Below are positions 18,816 through 27,431 of a stretch of DNA of 64,000 nucleotides, piece after piece. Position 1 is the first letter of the stretch, and every line of letters begins with the position of its first letter. The stretch lies in NCBI RefSeq assembly GCF_015354735.1, contig NZ_JACEFJ010000009.1, positions 1 through 64,000 on the forward strand, read 5' to 3'. The DNA comes from Pararhodonellum marinum. Its GTDB lineage: Bacteria > Bacteroidota > Bacteroidia > Cytophagales > Cyclobacteriaceae. Made by a program: the position numbers and the translations under genes. The notes beneath the pieces were generated by a model, which did no database searches, was not told where the DNA came from, and saw only the letters and a program-made list of their open reading frames with translations.

Positions 18816-20117
18816 TTAAATTACCTGCCTCCAAATCATCCTACCACCTATTGTTCTGACCAAATGGAAATCTGCATATTCGCCGTGGATGGTTGCCTTT
18901 CCGGTCTCGAATTCACTTTGATAGACAGGGCCTGACCAAGTGCTTTTCAAATTGTCCTCCAGACCTAAAGAAAACTCATTGAGAGGGCCATCTGCAGACT
19001 CCAATAAGGTGGAAGAAACAAATCCCAGTTTTTGATTAGGTAACCTGACCCTGTACCAATCGCCTGCTTTCCCTTCAACCAGAAGCGCTGTGTTTTTTTT
19101 CAATTGACCGATTACCGGACTGGATGTGGAAGGGGATTGTCTGAAATTCACCAGGTTACCCACTATTCTTGTCCATTCTCCCAAGTCCGTACTGTCAGAT
19201 ACATTTACAGTTGACAGGGCAGGTGCACTTTTTAAAAAAGGGAGGGGATCCAAGCTACCTCTGCCTCGAATATAAATACCAAAATGCAGATGTGGGGCCG
19301 TGGTGATGGCGTTTCCCGTATTTCCCACCCATCCAAGCGTATCTCCCAACTTGACCTCCTGACCAAATGAAACCAACTGACTGTCGAGATGGGCATAATA
19401 AAATGAATATCCTTCGCTGGATAGGGAAACGGTTTTCCCCCCAAGCCTGTTGTTGCCCACCCTGCTGATCCGGCCAGAACCAACCGCCAAAGCGGGAGTT
19501 CCTCTTGGAGCAAAAATGTCCACTCCTTCGTGCTGACGTCCGCCACCATCCCTTGGCGCACCATAAAAGCTGGCGATGTTGGCACTGGATTTTTCCGGTA
19601 AAGGGAAAGCCAGGGTAGGGGCAAAATTGATGTCCAGTTGAAATACTCCCCCCCTAAGTACTTCTGGCTGTACCCTAAGGGCAAATTTACCGGACCTCCT
19701 CACACGATGGACAATCTGAAGGCTTTCTTCCGCCGAAGATTGCCTTTTCAAATCCCCATTGGATTGTAGTTCAAACAGGTCCAGAAATACCTGAGCATCC
19801 GGTTCTGAAATAGGTGTGAATGAAATCTGCAGTTCCTGACCCTCTTCAACGGGGAATCTTAACATAAAGGCATTGGGTTTGGCAGGATCCAAATAGCCTA
19901 GCTCCTGATAAGGCAAGCTTACTAAAGTGGAATCCTTTAAAGCATTATCCCCTGCCAATTTCCAATCCCTTACAAAGGCTGCCTTTTCCAAAGGACCATT
20001 GGTCAGATGTCTGAGGTAAGTCTCATAGGGACTTGAAGGTTTAAAGACCTGATCAAGCCCGCTGCCCTTACAGGCCATCAGGCTCAAAACAGCCAACAAT
20101 TGAATTAACTTTTTCAT
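18816..20117 (-). CDS. M23 peptidase lipoprotein with bacterial SH3 domain
   Basis: 433 residues. Lipoprotein signal MKKLIQLLAVLSLMAC (cysteine 16). A beta-rich N-terminal part (about 30-175) precedes the LytM/M23 domain with zinc-ligand motif EGVDIFAPRGTPALAVGSGR and HLHFGIY. It is followed by an SH3_3-type domain (VNFRQSPSTSSPVIGQL ... GDWYRVRLPN ... GFVSSTLL). Enzymatic M23 proteins cut peptidoglycan peptide bridges; the HEGVD and HLHFG motifs look complete, so activity is plausible. The SH3 domain likely binds wall peptides. It has its own transcription unit, convergent with the susCD operon. Confidence 0.92.
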   Translation of the reverse strand: MKKLIQLLAVLSLMACKGSGLDQVFKPSSPYETYLRHLTNGPLEKAAFVRDWKLAGDNALKDSTLVSLPYQELGYLDPAKPNAFMLRFPVEEGQELQISFTPISEPDAQVFLDLFELQSNGDLKRQSSAEESLQIVHRVRRSGKFALRVQPEVLRGGVFQLDINFAPTLAFPLPEKSSANIASFYGAPRDGGGRQHEGVDIFAPRGTPALAVGSGRISRVGNNRLGGKTVSLSSEGYSFYYAHLDSQLVSFGQEVKLGDTLGWVGNTGNAITTAPHLHFGIYIRGRGSLDPLPFLKSAPALSTVNVSDSTDLGEWTRIVGNLVNFRQSPSTSSPVIGQLKKNTALLVEGKAGDWYRVRLPNQKLGFVSSTLLESADGPLNEFSLGLEDNLKSTWSGPVYQSEFETGKATIHGEYADFHLVRTIGGRMIWRQVI

Positions 20118-20245
20118 GGTTTAATGATGATGGGATGTGAGGGAAAAAATACATCCAGGTTCTAAAAAGTAGAATGGCTGTCGCAAACACCCGATACTCT
20201 ACCACTAAAACCGGTATTGCGGGAAGAGGACAGCCTTTCTGTATT

Positions 20246-20806
20246 TTATAGGGTATTCTGCTCCTGATGAACACCCTCTCTGATTTCCTCAATCAGTTTT
20301 TTGTTGAAGGCAGGCAGGTCATCAGGCTTTCTGGCAGTCACCAGTCCTGAGTCACATACACACTCTTCATCGACCCAGTTAACCCCGGCATTGATCAGGT
20401 CAGTTTTGATGGATGGCCATGAGGTCATGGTTCTCCCATCAAGTGCACCGGTTTCTATCAATACCTGGGGGCCATGACAGATGGCTGCAACCGGCTTACC
20501 CTGTGCAAAAAAGGCCTTGATAAAGGCAACGGCGTGTTCGTTGGCCCTCAACTTGTCGGGGTTGATGACTCCTCCCGGAATGACAAGGGCGTGGTAATCG
20601 TCCGGATTGGCCTTGCCCAATCCTTTGTCGATACGGACTTCTTCGGTCCAGTTGCCGTTTTTCCAGCCTTTGATCCGGTCGGCCGGAGAAATGACATGTA
20701 CGGTAGCGCCTTCTTTTTCCAAGGCCTCCTTCGGGCTCAAAAGTTCACTTTCCTCAAATCCGGTTTCCGTTAAAATGGCGATGGTTTTGTTGCTTAATTT
20801 TGACAT
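20246..20806 (-). CDS. DJ-1/PfpI family protein
   Basis: 186 residues, the usual length for PfpI/YhbO/general stress protein 18. The start MSKLSNKTIAILTETGFEES and GFEESELLSPKEALEKEGA carry the conserved acidic residue near residue 17-18, and AICHGPQVLIETGAL holds the nucleophilic cysteine with its adjacent histidine. Family members have been described as proteases, deglycases or stress chaperones; the activity is disputed. It is a single gene with an A+T-rich upstream region. Confidence 0.93.
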   Translation of the reverse strand: MSKLSNKTIAILTETGFEESELLSPKEALEKEGATVHVISPADRIKGWKNGNWTEEVRIDKGLGKANPDDYHALVIPGGVINPDKLRANEHAVAFIKAFFAQGKPVAAICHGPQVLIETGALDGRTMTSWPSIKTDLINAGVNWVDEECVCDSGLVTARKPDDLPAFNKKLIEEIREGVHQEQNTL

Positions 20807-21297
20807 GATTGTTGTTGGTTTAGTAAATTAATTATATTTTAGATTTGAAATTAAATAAAATTATCCGAAAAATTTTATGATAAATGATTGTTAAAATATA
20901 AAATCATAAAATTTCCAATAATTAATATTTCAAAACAAATATGATCCAAAAAAGTGCAAGAACCATTCCAAAATAAAAGAGGGTAGGCAAATTTAAAATA
21001 TGGAGCTGGCTGTTTGAACAATAGAGGTGGTCAACTCTCGCCAAAACAAACCAAAAGTATTTGAAATAGGGTAGGAGAGGCGAATTCTAGCAGTTTCCAT
21101 TCATCCAAAAATAAATGGGTTTAAATATTTATTGGAAGAAATATAGGTTAGTCACTGTCATGACTTTAGGGATTGGAATGGCAAAAAGCATGACTGAATG
21201 AAGTCATTACCTCCCTAAAAACTAAGAATAGACCTGGGAAAATCTCAAAAAATTCCTCCGGTCAGCATTAGGGTTCTCTAAGAATTGTTTTTAAAAA
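20807..21297. other. A+T-rich intergenic stretch, no gene seen
   Basis: About 490 bases between the divergently oriented PfpI gene and the promoter of tRNA-fMet. No open frame of convincing composition, no hairpin followed by a T run and no repeat family was found. It should hold the PfpI promoter on the minus strand. Confidence 0.5.
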
Positions 21298-21328
21298 TTT
21301 GTGGTTTAAATTTAAAATAGTACCTTTG
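21298..21328 (+). promoter_or_regulatory. Promoter of tRNA-fMet
   Basis: TTTG at 21298-21301, exactly 19 bases, then TACCTTTG at 21321-21328: a full match to the Bacteroidota consensus TTTG-N19-TAnnTTTG. The tRNA-Phe gene at 50081-50153 has the same two boxes and spacing on the minus strand. Confidence 0.8.
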
Positions 21329-21382
21329 TACACCAATCAGCAAATGGCTGTTTTAAAATAGAAATAATTACCAAAGATATAT

Positions 21383-21455
<73 letters not shown>

Positions 21456-21460
21456 CTACA

Positions 21461-21489
21461 AAGCCAGGCAGAAATGCTTGGCTTTTTTT
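21461..21489 (+). terminator. Terminator after tRNA-fMet
   Basis: Ten-base stem 21461-21470 / 21475-21484 (AAGCCAGGCA with TGCTTGGCTT, one G-T wobble), loop GAAA, T run to 21489, starting 5 bases after the tRNA 3' end. Confidence 0.85.
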
Positions 21490-21580
21490 GTCGTGCGGCC
21501 GTAACTTGGTAACTGTTGGGAGCGAGTGCTAAACACGCTTGAAAGAAAGGATTGTTAGCTTAAGAAGTACAGGCCAGCAA

Positions 21581-21949
21581 TCATTCCTGTTTCATTTCAA
21601 TGCTTGTCAATTCTAAATTGTAATATTTCTGACCTGGAATCTGAGTGGTGAACGTTTTATTTTCAAAGTACTTTCCACCAAAAATAACTTTAAGCCCTTC
21701 TTCTTTGTAGTCGTCTGGAAGATCGCATACGACCCCAATGTCCTGTCCATCAAAAGTCCCTTCTATTCCCTTGAATATCGCATAAGCTTGGGCCTGCGAG
21801 TCAAACCATATTGTACCGTTGGCTTCTGAAACTGACTTTACAAGATCCGTTAAATCACACTGGGATATATCGTCGACATCTTCCAGACCACATTTACAGC
21901 TCATAATAAGCACACCAAAAATAGCCAGTTTTATAAATTTAAATCTCAT
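21581..21949 (-). CDS. Hypothetical small lipoprotein
   Basis: 122 residues. N-terminus MRFKFIKLAIFGVLIMSC is a lipoprotein signal with lipobox IMSC. The mature part contains four cysteines (KCGLE near the start, SQCDL, VVCDL plus the lipid-modified one) and a predicted beta-rich C-terminal half (KVIFGGKYFENKTFTTQ). I do not recognise the family. It is a single gene between tRNA-fMet and the divergent era, without an obvious promoter. Confidence 0.65.
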   Translation of the reverse strand: MRFKFIKLAIFGVLIMSCKCGLEDVDDISQCDLTDLVKSVSEANGTIWFDSQAQAYAIFKGIEGTFDGQDIGVVCDLPDDYKEEGLKVIFGGKYFENKTFTTQIPGQKYYNLELTSIEMKQE

Positions 21950-22341
21950 CGGAGAAACAGATTAGAATACAATAAATTGATATTTGTCATTAAAATTCCT
22001 TAACTAAGAAGATAAAAAAACCAGTTTTTTCCAAGTAAATCAAAGGAAATAATTTCCGGGATTTTTTATTCACCACAAAACAACAATTACATAACTCTAT
22101 GCCAATTGTAGGAAAGGCCAGTTGGCAAGAGACAGATCTACCGATTTGCCGACACCTTCTATTTTAGACTTTAAGAGGTCAAAAGCCTGTCCCGGACAGA
22201 AGACGGGCAATTATACTTAGGGTTACCTAAGCATAAAAAGAACCTGACCGATATTGTTTACCAGTGCCATACACCACTCTAAGTTGGGAATAAACTCCAT
22301 CATCAAAAAAAATCAAGTACCTTTGTAAAAAAATTGTAGTC
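21950..22341. other. Intergenic region upstream of era
   Basis: About 390 bases between divergent genes, with no convincing ORF. A small hairpin CTGTC-CCG-GACAG lies near 22188-22200. TACCTTTG at 22318-22325 is a perfect -7 box 16 bases before the era start, but no TTG is found 19 bases upstream of it, so the -33 element is missing or degenerate. Confidence 0.5.
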
Positions 22342-23232
22342 ATGACCGAAAACACACACAAAGCCGGCTTTGTCAACATCGTGGGAAAACCCAATGTAGG
22401 CAAGTCCACCTTAATGAATGTGCTGATCGGTGAAAGACTTTCGATCATCTCCTCCAAGGCCCAAACCACCCGTCACAGGATCATGGGCCTGATCAATGAC
22501 CCTGACTTCCAGGTGGTTTTTTCGGATACCCCTGGCATGCTAAAGCCCAAATATGAGCTGCACAAAAGCATGATGAGTTTTGTGCACATGTCTCTGGAGG
22601 ATGCAGATGTGATTCTTTTCGTAACCGATCTATATGAATCCGATGAGGAAATAGAAGACGTAATTGAAAAGATCAACCAATCAGGTGTTCCTGTCATTCT
22701 CGTCATCAACAAAATTGACCTTTCCAAGGAAAATCAACTGGATGAAGTGACCGCTTACTGGACCGCCCGTATCAAAGCTGAGACGGTAATTCCCATTTCT
22801 GCTACCGAAAGTTTCAACACCGAGCGCATCCTGCAGGAAATTCTGGACCGTTTGCCCTATCATCCGCCATTTTATGACAAGGATGAACTTACCGACAAGC
22901 CGGAACGCTTCTTTGCTTCCGAAATCATCCGGGAAAAAATATTTCTCAATTACAAAAAAGAAATCCCCTACAGTTCTGAAGTAGCCATAGAGGAATTCCA
23001 TGAAGAGGAAAACATCATCCGGATCCGAGCCCTTATCTATGTGGAAAGGAGCAGTCAGAAAGGGATTATCATCGGAGAAAAAGGAAATGCCCTCAAAAGG
23101 GTAGGCACTCAGGCCAGGCTGGAAATGGAGAGATTTTTCGGTAAGAAAATTTTCCTGGAAACCTTCGTGAAGGTGGAGGACGATTGGAGGAAAAACAAAA
23201 ACAAGTTAAGAAAATTTGGTTACGACCAATAA
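22342..23232 (+). CDS. era: GTPase Era
   Basis: 296 residues. GTPase motifs G1 GKPNVGKST, G2/switch SSKAQTTRHRI, G3 DTPG (FSDTPGMLKPKYEL) and G4 NKID are followed by a C-terminal KH domain with SSQKGIIIGEKGNALKRVG. Era binds the 3' end of 16S rRNA and helps mature the 30S subunit at the inner face of the membrane. It is followed 12 bases later by der, another ribosome-assembly GTPase, presumably in the same transcript. Confidence 0.98.
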   Translation: MTENTHKAGFVNIVGKPNVGKSTLMNVLIGERLSIISSKAQTTRHRIMGLINDPDFQVVFSDTPGMLKPKYELHKSMMSFVHMSLEDADVILFVTDLYESDEEIEDVIEKINQSGVPVILVINKIDLSKENQLDEVTAYWTARIKAETVIPISATESFNTERILQEILDRLPYHPPFYDKDELTDKPERFFASEIIREKIFLNYKKEIPYSSEVAIEEFHEEENIIRIRALIYVERSSQKGIIIGEKGNALKRVGTQARLEMERFFGKKIFLETFVKVEDDWRKNKNKLRKFGYDQ

Positions 23233-23244
23233 TTAAGGAATGAT

Positions 23245-24558
23245 ATGGCTAATATAGTAGCAATCGTGGGCAGACCCAATGTGGGTAAGTCTACCTTTTT
23301 CAATAGATTGGTAGAGGAAAGAAAGGCCATCGAAGACAATATGAGTGGAGTCACCAGGGACAGGCACTACGGTCATGCCCAATGGGGTGGCAAATTCTTT
23401 TCTGTCATTGATACCGGGGGTTATGTCAGCGGTTCGGAGGATTTGTTTGAATCCGAAATCAGAAAACAGGTAAAATTGGCCATAGAAGAGTCCAGTGTGA
23501 TTCTTTTTGTGGTAGATTGTTTTGATGGTCTTACCGACTTGGACAAGGAGTTTGCCCAGGAACTGAGGGGCTCCAAAAAGCCTATTTTTATCGTAGCCAA
23601 CAAGGCAGATACTCAGGAAAGGTTATTGATGGCCAATGAGTTTTACGGTTTGGGATTGGGTGACAATGAAGTTTTTCCCATCGCAGCGGTTAGTGGAAGT
23701 GGCACCGGGGACCTTTTGGATGAGGTGATCAAGCATTTTCCTGAAGAAGGGGTAGAGGATCCTGATTTTGGCGTGCCCAAAATCACCATTCTCGGGAGGC
23801 CTAATGTAGGGAAATCTTCCTTCTTGAATGCCCTTCTGGGTGAAGAGCGCTCCATTGTCACCGATGAGGCGGGTACCACGCGGGATGCGATCCATACCCG
23901 ATACAATTTATACGGGCAGGACTTTATCATTACGGATACAGCCGGGATCCGTAAAAAGGCCAAGGTCAAGGAAGATGTGGAATTTTATTCCGTCATGCGT
24001 TCCTTGCGGACTTTGGAAGAGTCTGATGTCATCATCATCATGGTGGATGCCACGAGAGGGCTTGAAGCACAGGATGTCAACCTGATTTCCTTGGGTATCA
24101 AAAATAACAAAGGCATCATGATCATGGTCAACAAGTGGGATTTGATCGAAAAAGACCACAAGACCATGAACAAGATCAAAGAAGACATGTTTGAAAGGCT
24201 GGGAGAAAACAAATGGATTCCCATCATCTTCACCTCCGTGGAGACCAAGCAGCGGATCTTTCAAGCGATCGAACTGGCCGTAAAAGTCTACGAAAACAAA
24301 AACAAGAAAATAGCTACCTCTAAGTTGAACGATATACTACTCGGTGAAATCGAGCGCTATCCTCCCCCGGCTTACAAAGGCAAATACATCAAGATCAAAT
24401 ACACCACCCAACTTCCAACCAAAAATCCGGTTTTTGCTTTTTTCTGTAATTTACCCCAATACATCAGGGCACCTTATACTCGGTATCTGGAAAACAGAAT
24501 CAGGGAACATTTTGATTTTGAAGGGGTTCCGATGAAAATAGTATTTAAGAAAAAATAA
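23245..24558 (+). CDS. der: GTPase Der (EngA), 50S assembly factor
   Basis: 437 residues with two tandem GTPase domains: GRPNVGKST ... VIDTGGYVSG ... VANKAD in the first half and GRPNVGKSS ... DTAGIR ... VNKWDLIEKD in the second, then the KH-like C-terminal domain (IKYTTQLPTKNPVFAFFCN). This double-GTPase architecture is unique to Der, which is required for large-subunit assembly. Length and motif order are normal. Confidence 0.98.
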   Translation: MANIVAIVGRPNVGKSTFFNRLVEERKAIEDNMSGVTRDRHYGHAQWGGKFFSVIDTGGYVSGSEDLFESEIRKQVKLAIEESSVILFVVDCFDGLTDLDKEFAQELRGSKKPIFIVANKADTQERLLMANEFYGLGLGDNEVFPIAAVSGSGTGDLLDEVIKHFPEEGVEDPDFGVPKITILGRPNVGKSSFLNALLGEERSIVTDEAGTTRDAIHTRYNLYGQDFIITDTAGIRKKAKVKEDVEFYSVMRSLRTLEESDVIIIMVDATRGLEAQDVNLISLGIKNNKGIMIMVNKWDLIEKDHKTMNKIKEDMFERLGENKWIPIIFTSVETKQRIFQAIELAVKVYENKNKKIATSKLNDILLGEIERYPPPAYKGKYIKIKYTTQLPTKNPVFAFFCNLPQYIRAPYTRYLENRIREHFDFEGVPMKIVFKKK

Positions 24559-24575
24559 AATAAATGCCACTTTAC

Positions 24576-24605
24576 TTGACAATCCCTTAATAGGTGGTAT
24601 CTTTG
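24576..24605 (+). promoter_or_regulatory. Promoter of the acidic mini-lipoprotein gene
   Basis: TTG at 24576-24578, a 19-base spacer and TATCTTTG at 24598-24605 match the Bacteroidota consensus. It starts 17 bases after the der stop and lies 29 bases before the ATG, so the small gene has its own promoter rather than depending on era-der. Confidence 0.7.
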
Positions 24606-24634
24606 TGGGCTTAAATTAAGAAACAAAAAACAAC

Positions 24635-24844
24635 ATGAAAAAAGTATTTGCATTATTCGCTGTAGCAGGTTTATTGTTCTCAGCTTCTTGTGGAAACAAG
24701 GATGCTGCTGAAGAAACCAACGAAGAGATTGAAGTGATCATCGAAGATACTGAGGAAGTATTGGAAGATGCTACTGATTCTTTGGAAGAAGCTGCTGAAG
24801 AAGTAGAAGAAACCGTTGAAGACACTACTGAAGTAAACGGTTAA
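24635..24844 (+). CDS. Very acidic 69-residue lipoprotein
   Basis: Signal MKKVFALFAVAGLLFSASC (cysteine 19), then 50 residues that are almost half Glu/Asp with Ala, Val and Thr (EEIEVIIEDTEEVLEDATDS and on), likely one long amphipathic or extended acidic helix. No catalytic residues are possible. It has a consensus promoter and its own strong terminator, so it is a small independent and probably well-expressed gene. Similar tiny acidic lipoproteins are common in Cytophagales; the function is unknown (ion binding or envelope spacing are guesses). Confidence 0.85.
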   Translation: MKKVFALFAVAGLLFSASCGNKDAAEETNEEIEVIIEDTEEVLEDATDSLEEAAEEVEETVEDTTEVNG

Positions 24845-24865
24845 TTAAAAATTAGCATTCAACAG

Positions 24866-24895
24866 AGCACTTTGAGCAATCAAAGTGCTTTTTTT
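24866..24895 (+). terminator. Terminator after the acidic lipoprotein gene
   Basis: Perfect ten-base stem 24866-24875 / 24880-24889 (AGCACTTTGA with TCAAAGTGCT), loop GCAA, T run to 24895. Confidence 0.88.
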
Positions 24896-24925
24896 ATGTC
24901 CTGATTTTCCGCATATTTGGGAGTG

Positions 24926-25549
24926 ATGACCATCGATCAACAGGTATACAAGGCCTTGGAATCAAAAGTGCCGATACGGGCTGCGCAATATTGCTGGGAC
25001 CTTTGGAAAGCAGACCCCTTTCATTTTATCATCAGCCGAAGCCGGGCTACCAAGCTGGGGGATTTTAGGTACCACATCAACAAACCGGTACAAACCATCA
25101 CCATCAACCATGACCTCAATCCCTATCAATTCCTGATTACCTATGTCCATGAAGTAGCCCACCACCGGGCCTTCAAAACCCATGGGCGAGCCATAAAACC
25201 CCATGGTTGGGAATGGAAGACTACTTTTCAGAAGCTGATGGAACCTTTGCTTTCGGATTTGGTATTTCCTAAGGACATTCTGATTCCGCTGAAGAGACAT
25301 TTGACCAATCCCAAGGCCAGTAGTGGCACGGACTTGTTTCTAAATCGGGAAATCAGAAAATATGATCCTCTGTCTGGAAACAATGAATCATTTACTTTGC
25401 TGGCTGATTTGAAGCCGGGTGCAGCTTTTGAGCTGAAAGGCAGGCTTTTCAAAAAAGAATCGACCAGAAGAACCCGGGTATTGTGCCTTGAGGTCAAGAC
25501 TGGAAGGAAATACCTGATTCCCGCCACTGCCCAGATTAACCTGGCCTGA
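24926..25549 (+). CDS. SprT-like zinc metallopeptidase domain protein
   Basis: 207 residues from the ATG at 24926 (GTG and TTG codons just upstream are also in frame). The zinc motif HEVAHHRAF (HExxH) sits near residue 75, followed by HGRAIKPHGWEWK, where a further histidine likely completes the site. This is the SprT-like arrangement related to Spartan proteases that cut DNA-protein crosslinks. The C-terminal half (ETGRKYLIPATAQINL-like end) lacks the CxxC zinc ribbon of classic SprT. It is convergent with murQ, with one base between the stops. Confidence 0.85.
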   Translation: MTIDQQVYKALESKVPIRAAQYCWDLWKADPFHFIISRSRATKLGDFRYHINKPVQTITINHDLNPYQFLITYVHEVAHHRAFKTHGRAIKPHGWEWKTTFQKLMEPLLSDLVFPKDILIPLKRHLTNPKASSGTDLFLNREIRKYDPLSGNNESFTLLADLKPGAAFELKGRLFKKESTRRTRVLCLEVKTGRKYLIPATAQINLA

Positions 25550-25550
25550 C

Positions 25551-26360
25551 TTATCTGCTGGACTCGAAATTCTCCACAGCAGCCCTTACAGAGCCACATT
25601 TCAACAACAGGTGTTGGGCACGTTCTACATCCAAGCCAGTGGCTTCCATCACCATTTTTGTTCCTCTTATGACCAGCTTTTCGTTCGACAGTTGCATATC
25701 CACCATTTTGTTGCCTTTGACTTTTCCCAATTTGATCATTACGGCAGTGGAGATCATGTTAAGCACCATTTTTTGGGCAGTCCCTGCTTTCATTCGGGTA
25801 CTTCCAGTCACAAACTCCGGCCCAACAATAACCTCTATCGGATAAGCTACCGCTTTGGACAGCGGACTGTCTGAATTGCAGGTGATGCATCCCGTAAGTA
25901 AACCTGCTTTCTTGGCCATTTCTACACCACCTATGACATAGGGAGTGGTGCCACTGGCGGCAATTCCGATCACTGTATCCTCTTCACGGATGCCAAATTC
26001 CTTAATGTCTTCCCAGGCTTGCTCAGGATCATCTTCCGCATTTTCCACAGCCTTTCTGATGGCCACATCCCCACCGGCAATGATGCCTATGACCATGTCA
26101 AAAGGGACACCGTAGGTGGGTGGACATTCAGATGCATCCAAAATACCCAACCTCCCACTGGTGCCGGCACCGATGTAAAATAATCGCCCACCGGCCTGCA
26201 TCCTAGGCACGATCTGCTCTATCAATTGGCCGATGACCGGAAGTACCTTACCGACGGCAACAGCGACAGTGTGGTCTTCCCGGTTGATGTTTCCGATCAA
26301 CTCTGGAATGCTCATGTGCTCCAAGTTGTCGTAATATGAACTGCTTTCTGTTGTCTTCAT
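25551..26360 (-). CDS. murQ: N-acetylmuramic acid 6-phosphate etherase
   Basis: 269 residues of the SIS fold. LFYIGAGTSGRLGILDASEC is the MurQ signature holding the sugar-phosphate loop and catalytic Glu, with AASGTTPYVIGG and GSTRMKAGTAQKMVLNMIST further on. It splits MurNAc-6-phosphate into GlcNAc-6-phosphate and lactate in peptidoglycan recycling. It is slightly shorter than the ~300-residue enterobacterial form. It overlaps the upstream kinase gene by four bases (ATGA), so the two are coupled. Confidence 0.96.
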   Translation of the reverse strand: MKTTESSSYYDNLEHMSIPELIGNINREDHTVAVAVGKVLPVIGQLIEQIVPRMQAGGRLFYIGAGTSGRLGILDASECPPTYGVPFDMVIGIIAGGDVAIRKAVENAEDDPEQAWEDIKEFGIREEDTVIGIAASGTTPYVIGGVEMAKKAGLLTGCITCNSDSPLSKAVAYPIEVIVGPEFVTGSTRMKAGTAQKMVLNMISTAVMIKLGKVKGNKMVDMQLSNEKLVIRGTKMVMEATGLDVERAQHLLLKCGSVRAAVENFESSR

Positions 26361-27199
26361 ATTTTTTCTTGGTGATAAAGGGTTAAACCAGCAATTGGGG
26401 TTTCTAAGATCAGGTGTACCTGAAGTCCCAATTTACTGGCAGTTGCTCTTAATATGTCACTGTTGTGAAAGGCTATAGAACCTACAAAATTGACCGGTTT
26501 GGATTTGTAATCTGGATATTTCATGACCGTTTTTTTAAAAAATTCTTCAAAACTGGACTGAAATAGTTGGTAACAATAGGGATGACTTTTGTGGTCAGAG
26601 ATGAATTTGCAAAAGCTGGCCATGTACCTATTTGGAAAAGGTTTTTTATAGACATTTTCCTGAATGATTTCATTGGTTACTCCATAGCTTTTGACCAAAT
26701 CTTTCCGGATTTCCGCTGGCATTTCATCATGGATGAAATCCACAAGCAATTTGCGGCCCACGTGGCAGCCCCCGCCTTCATCTCCCAGAATAAATCCGGG
26801 TGAAGGTTTGCTGTCGGTAATCTGCTGCCCATCATAGTCACAACTATTGGATCCCGTTCCCAAAATGCAGGTGATACCTGGCTTATGCCCACAGGTAGCC
26901 CGGGCTGCAGCCATCAGGTCATGGTCCACATGTACAGGAACCTTACCCAAAACGATCTGTATCGCTTCAGAGACCATGCTTTTATTTTCATGAGTCGAAC
27001 AACCCGCTCCATAAAAATACACTTCCTCAATTTTACCTTTGAGTTCCCTTAGTTCGGGCTGGTCCATCTCCACCTGCATCTCTCCCTTGGTTTGGTAATA
27101 AGGATTGAAGCCAAAGGTTCTGAATTGATGAATGTCCCCATTTGGGTTGATGACTCTCCAATCGGTTTTGCTCGAGCCACTGTCTGCTATCAGAATCAT
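26357..27199 (-). CDS. BadF/BadG-type sugar kinase, probable MurNAc/GlcNAc kinase
   Basis: 280 residues of the actin-like ATPase fold: DSGSSKTDWRV near the N-terminus (phosphate 1 loop), CILGTGSNSCDYDG (phosphate 2) and LGDEGGGCHVGRKL. This matches the N-acetylglucosamine kinase branch of the BadF family. It is directly coupled to murQ, so it probably makes the MurNAc-6-phosphate that MurQ needs. A comparable kinase-etherase pair (MurK-MurQ) has been described in Tannerella forsythia, where no PTS delivers phosphorylated sugar. Which amino sugar is preferred cannot be read from sequence. Confidence 0.88.
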   Translation of the reverse strand: MILIADSGSSKTDWRVINPNGDIHQFRTFGFNPYYQTKGEMQVEMDQPELRELKGKIEEVYFYGAGCSTHENKSMVSEAIQIVLGKVPVHVDHDLMAAARATCGHKPGITCILGTGSNSCDYDGQQITDSKPSPGFILGDEGGGCHVGRKLLVDFIHDEMPAEIRKDLVKSYGVTNEIIQENVYKKPFPNRYMASFCKFISDHKSHPYCYQLFQSSFEEFFKKTVMKYPDYKSKPVNFVGSIAFHNSDILRATASKLGLQVHLILETPIAGLTLYHQEKI

Positions 27200-27200
27200 G

Positions 27201-27431
27201 CTATAAAATTAATTGGCCTATGGGTTCAAATTTGTCAAATACATTTTCATTGTGGGGAGCGTCTTTTAGCTCCTCCGTAAGGTCCTGTCCTGCCCAATGT
27301 TCATAATGTTGTCCGTTTTTCCAGAGTCTGGAAGTACCCACATTATAAATCAATCCTTTGTAGGCAATCCATATTTCCGGTTTGTCCTGACCGTTTCTCA
27401 GTGCAAGTTGCTGCCGGGTATAGCTTTTCAT
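27201..27431 (-). CDS. Cytochrome b5-like heme/steroid-binding domain protein
   Basis: 76 residues from the ATG at 27431, whose first base is the last base of the upstream stop codon (TGATG). YTRQQLALRNGQDKPEIWIA, YKGLIYNVGTSRLWKNG, HYEHWAGQDLTEELKDAPH and FDKFEPIGQL follow the small prokaryotic cytochrome b5 domain pattern, with histidines in HYEH and APHN as candidate axial heme ligands. There is no signal peptide, so it is cytoplasmic or tethered through partners. It sits between the arginase-fold gene and the kinase gene; its role there is unknown. Confidence 0.8.
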   Translation of the reverse strand: MKSYTRQQLALRNGQDKPEIWIAYKGLIYNVGTSRLWKNGQHYEHWAGQDLTEELKDAPHNENVFDKFEPIGQLIL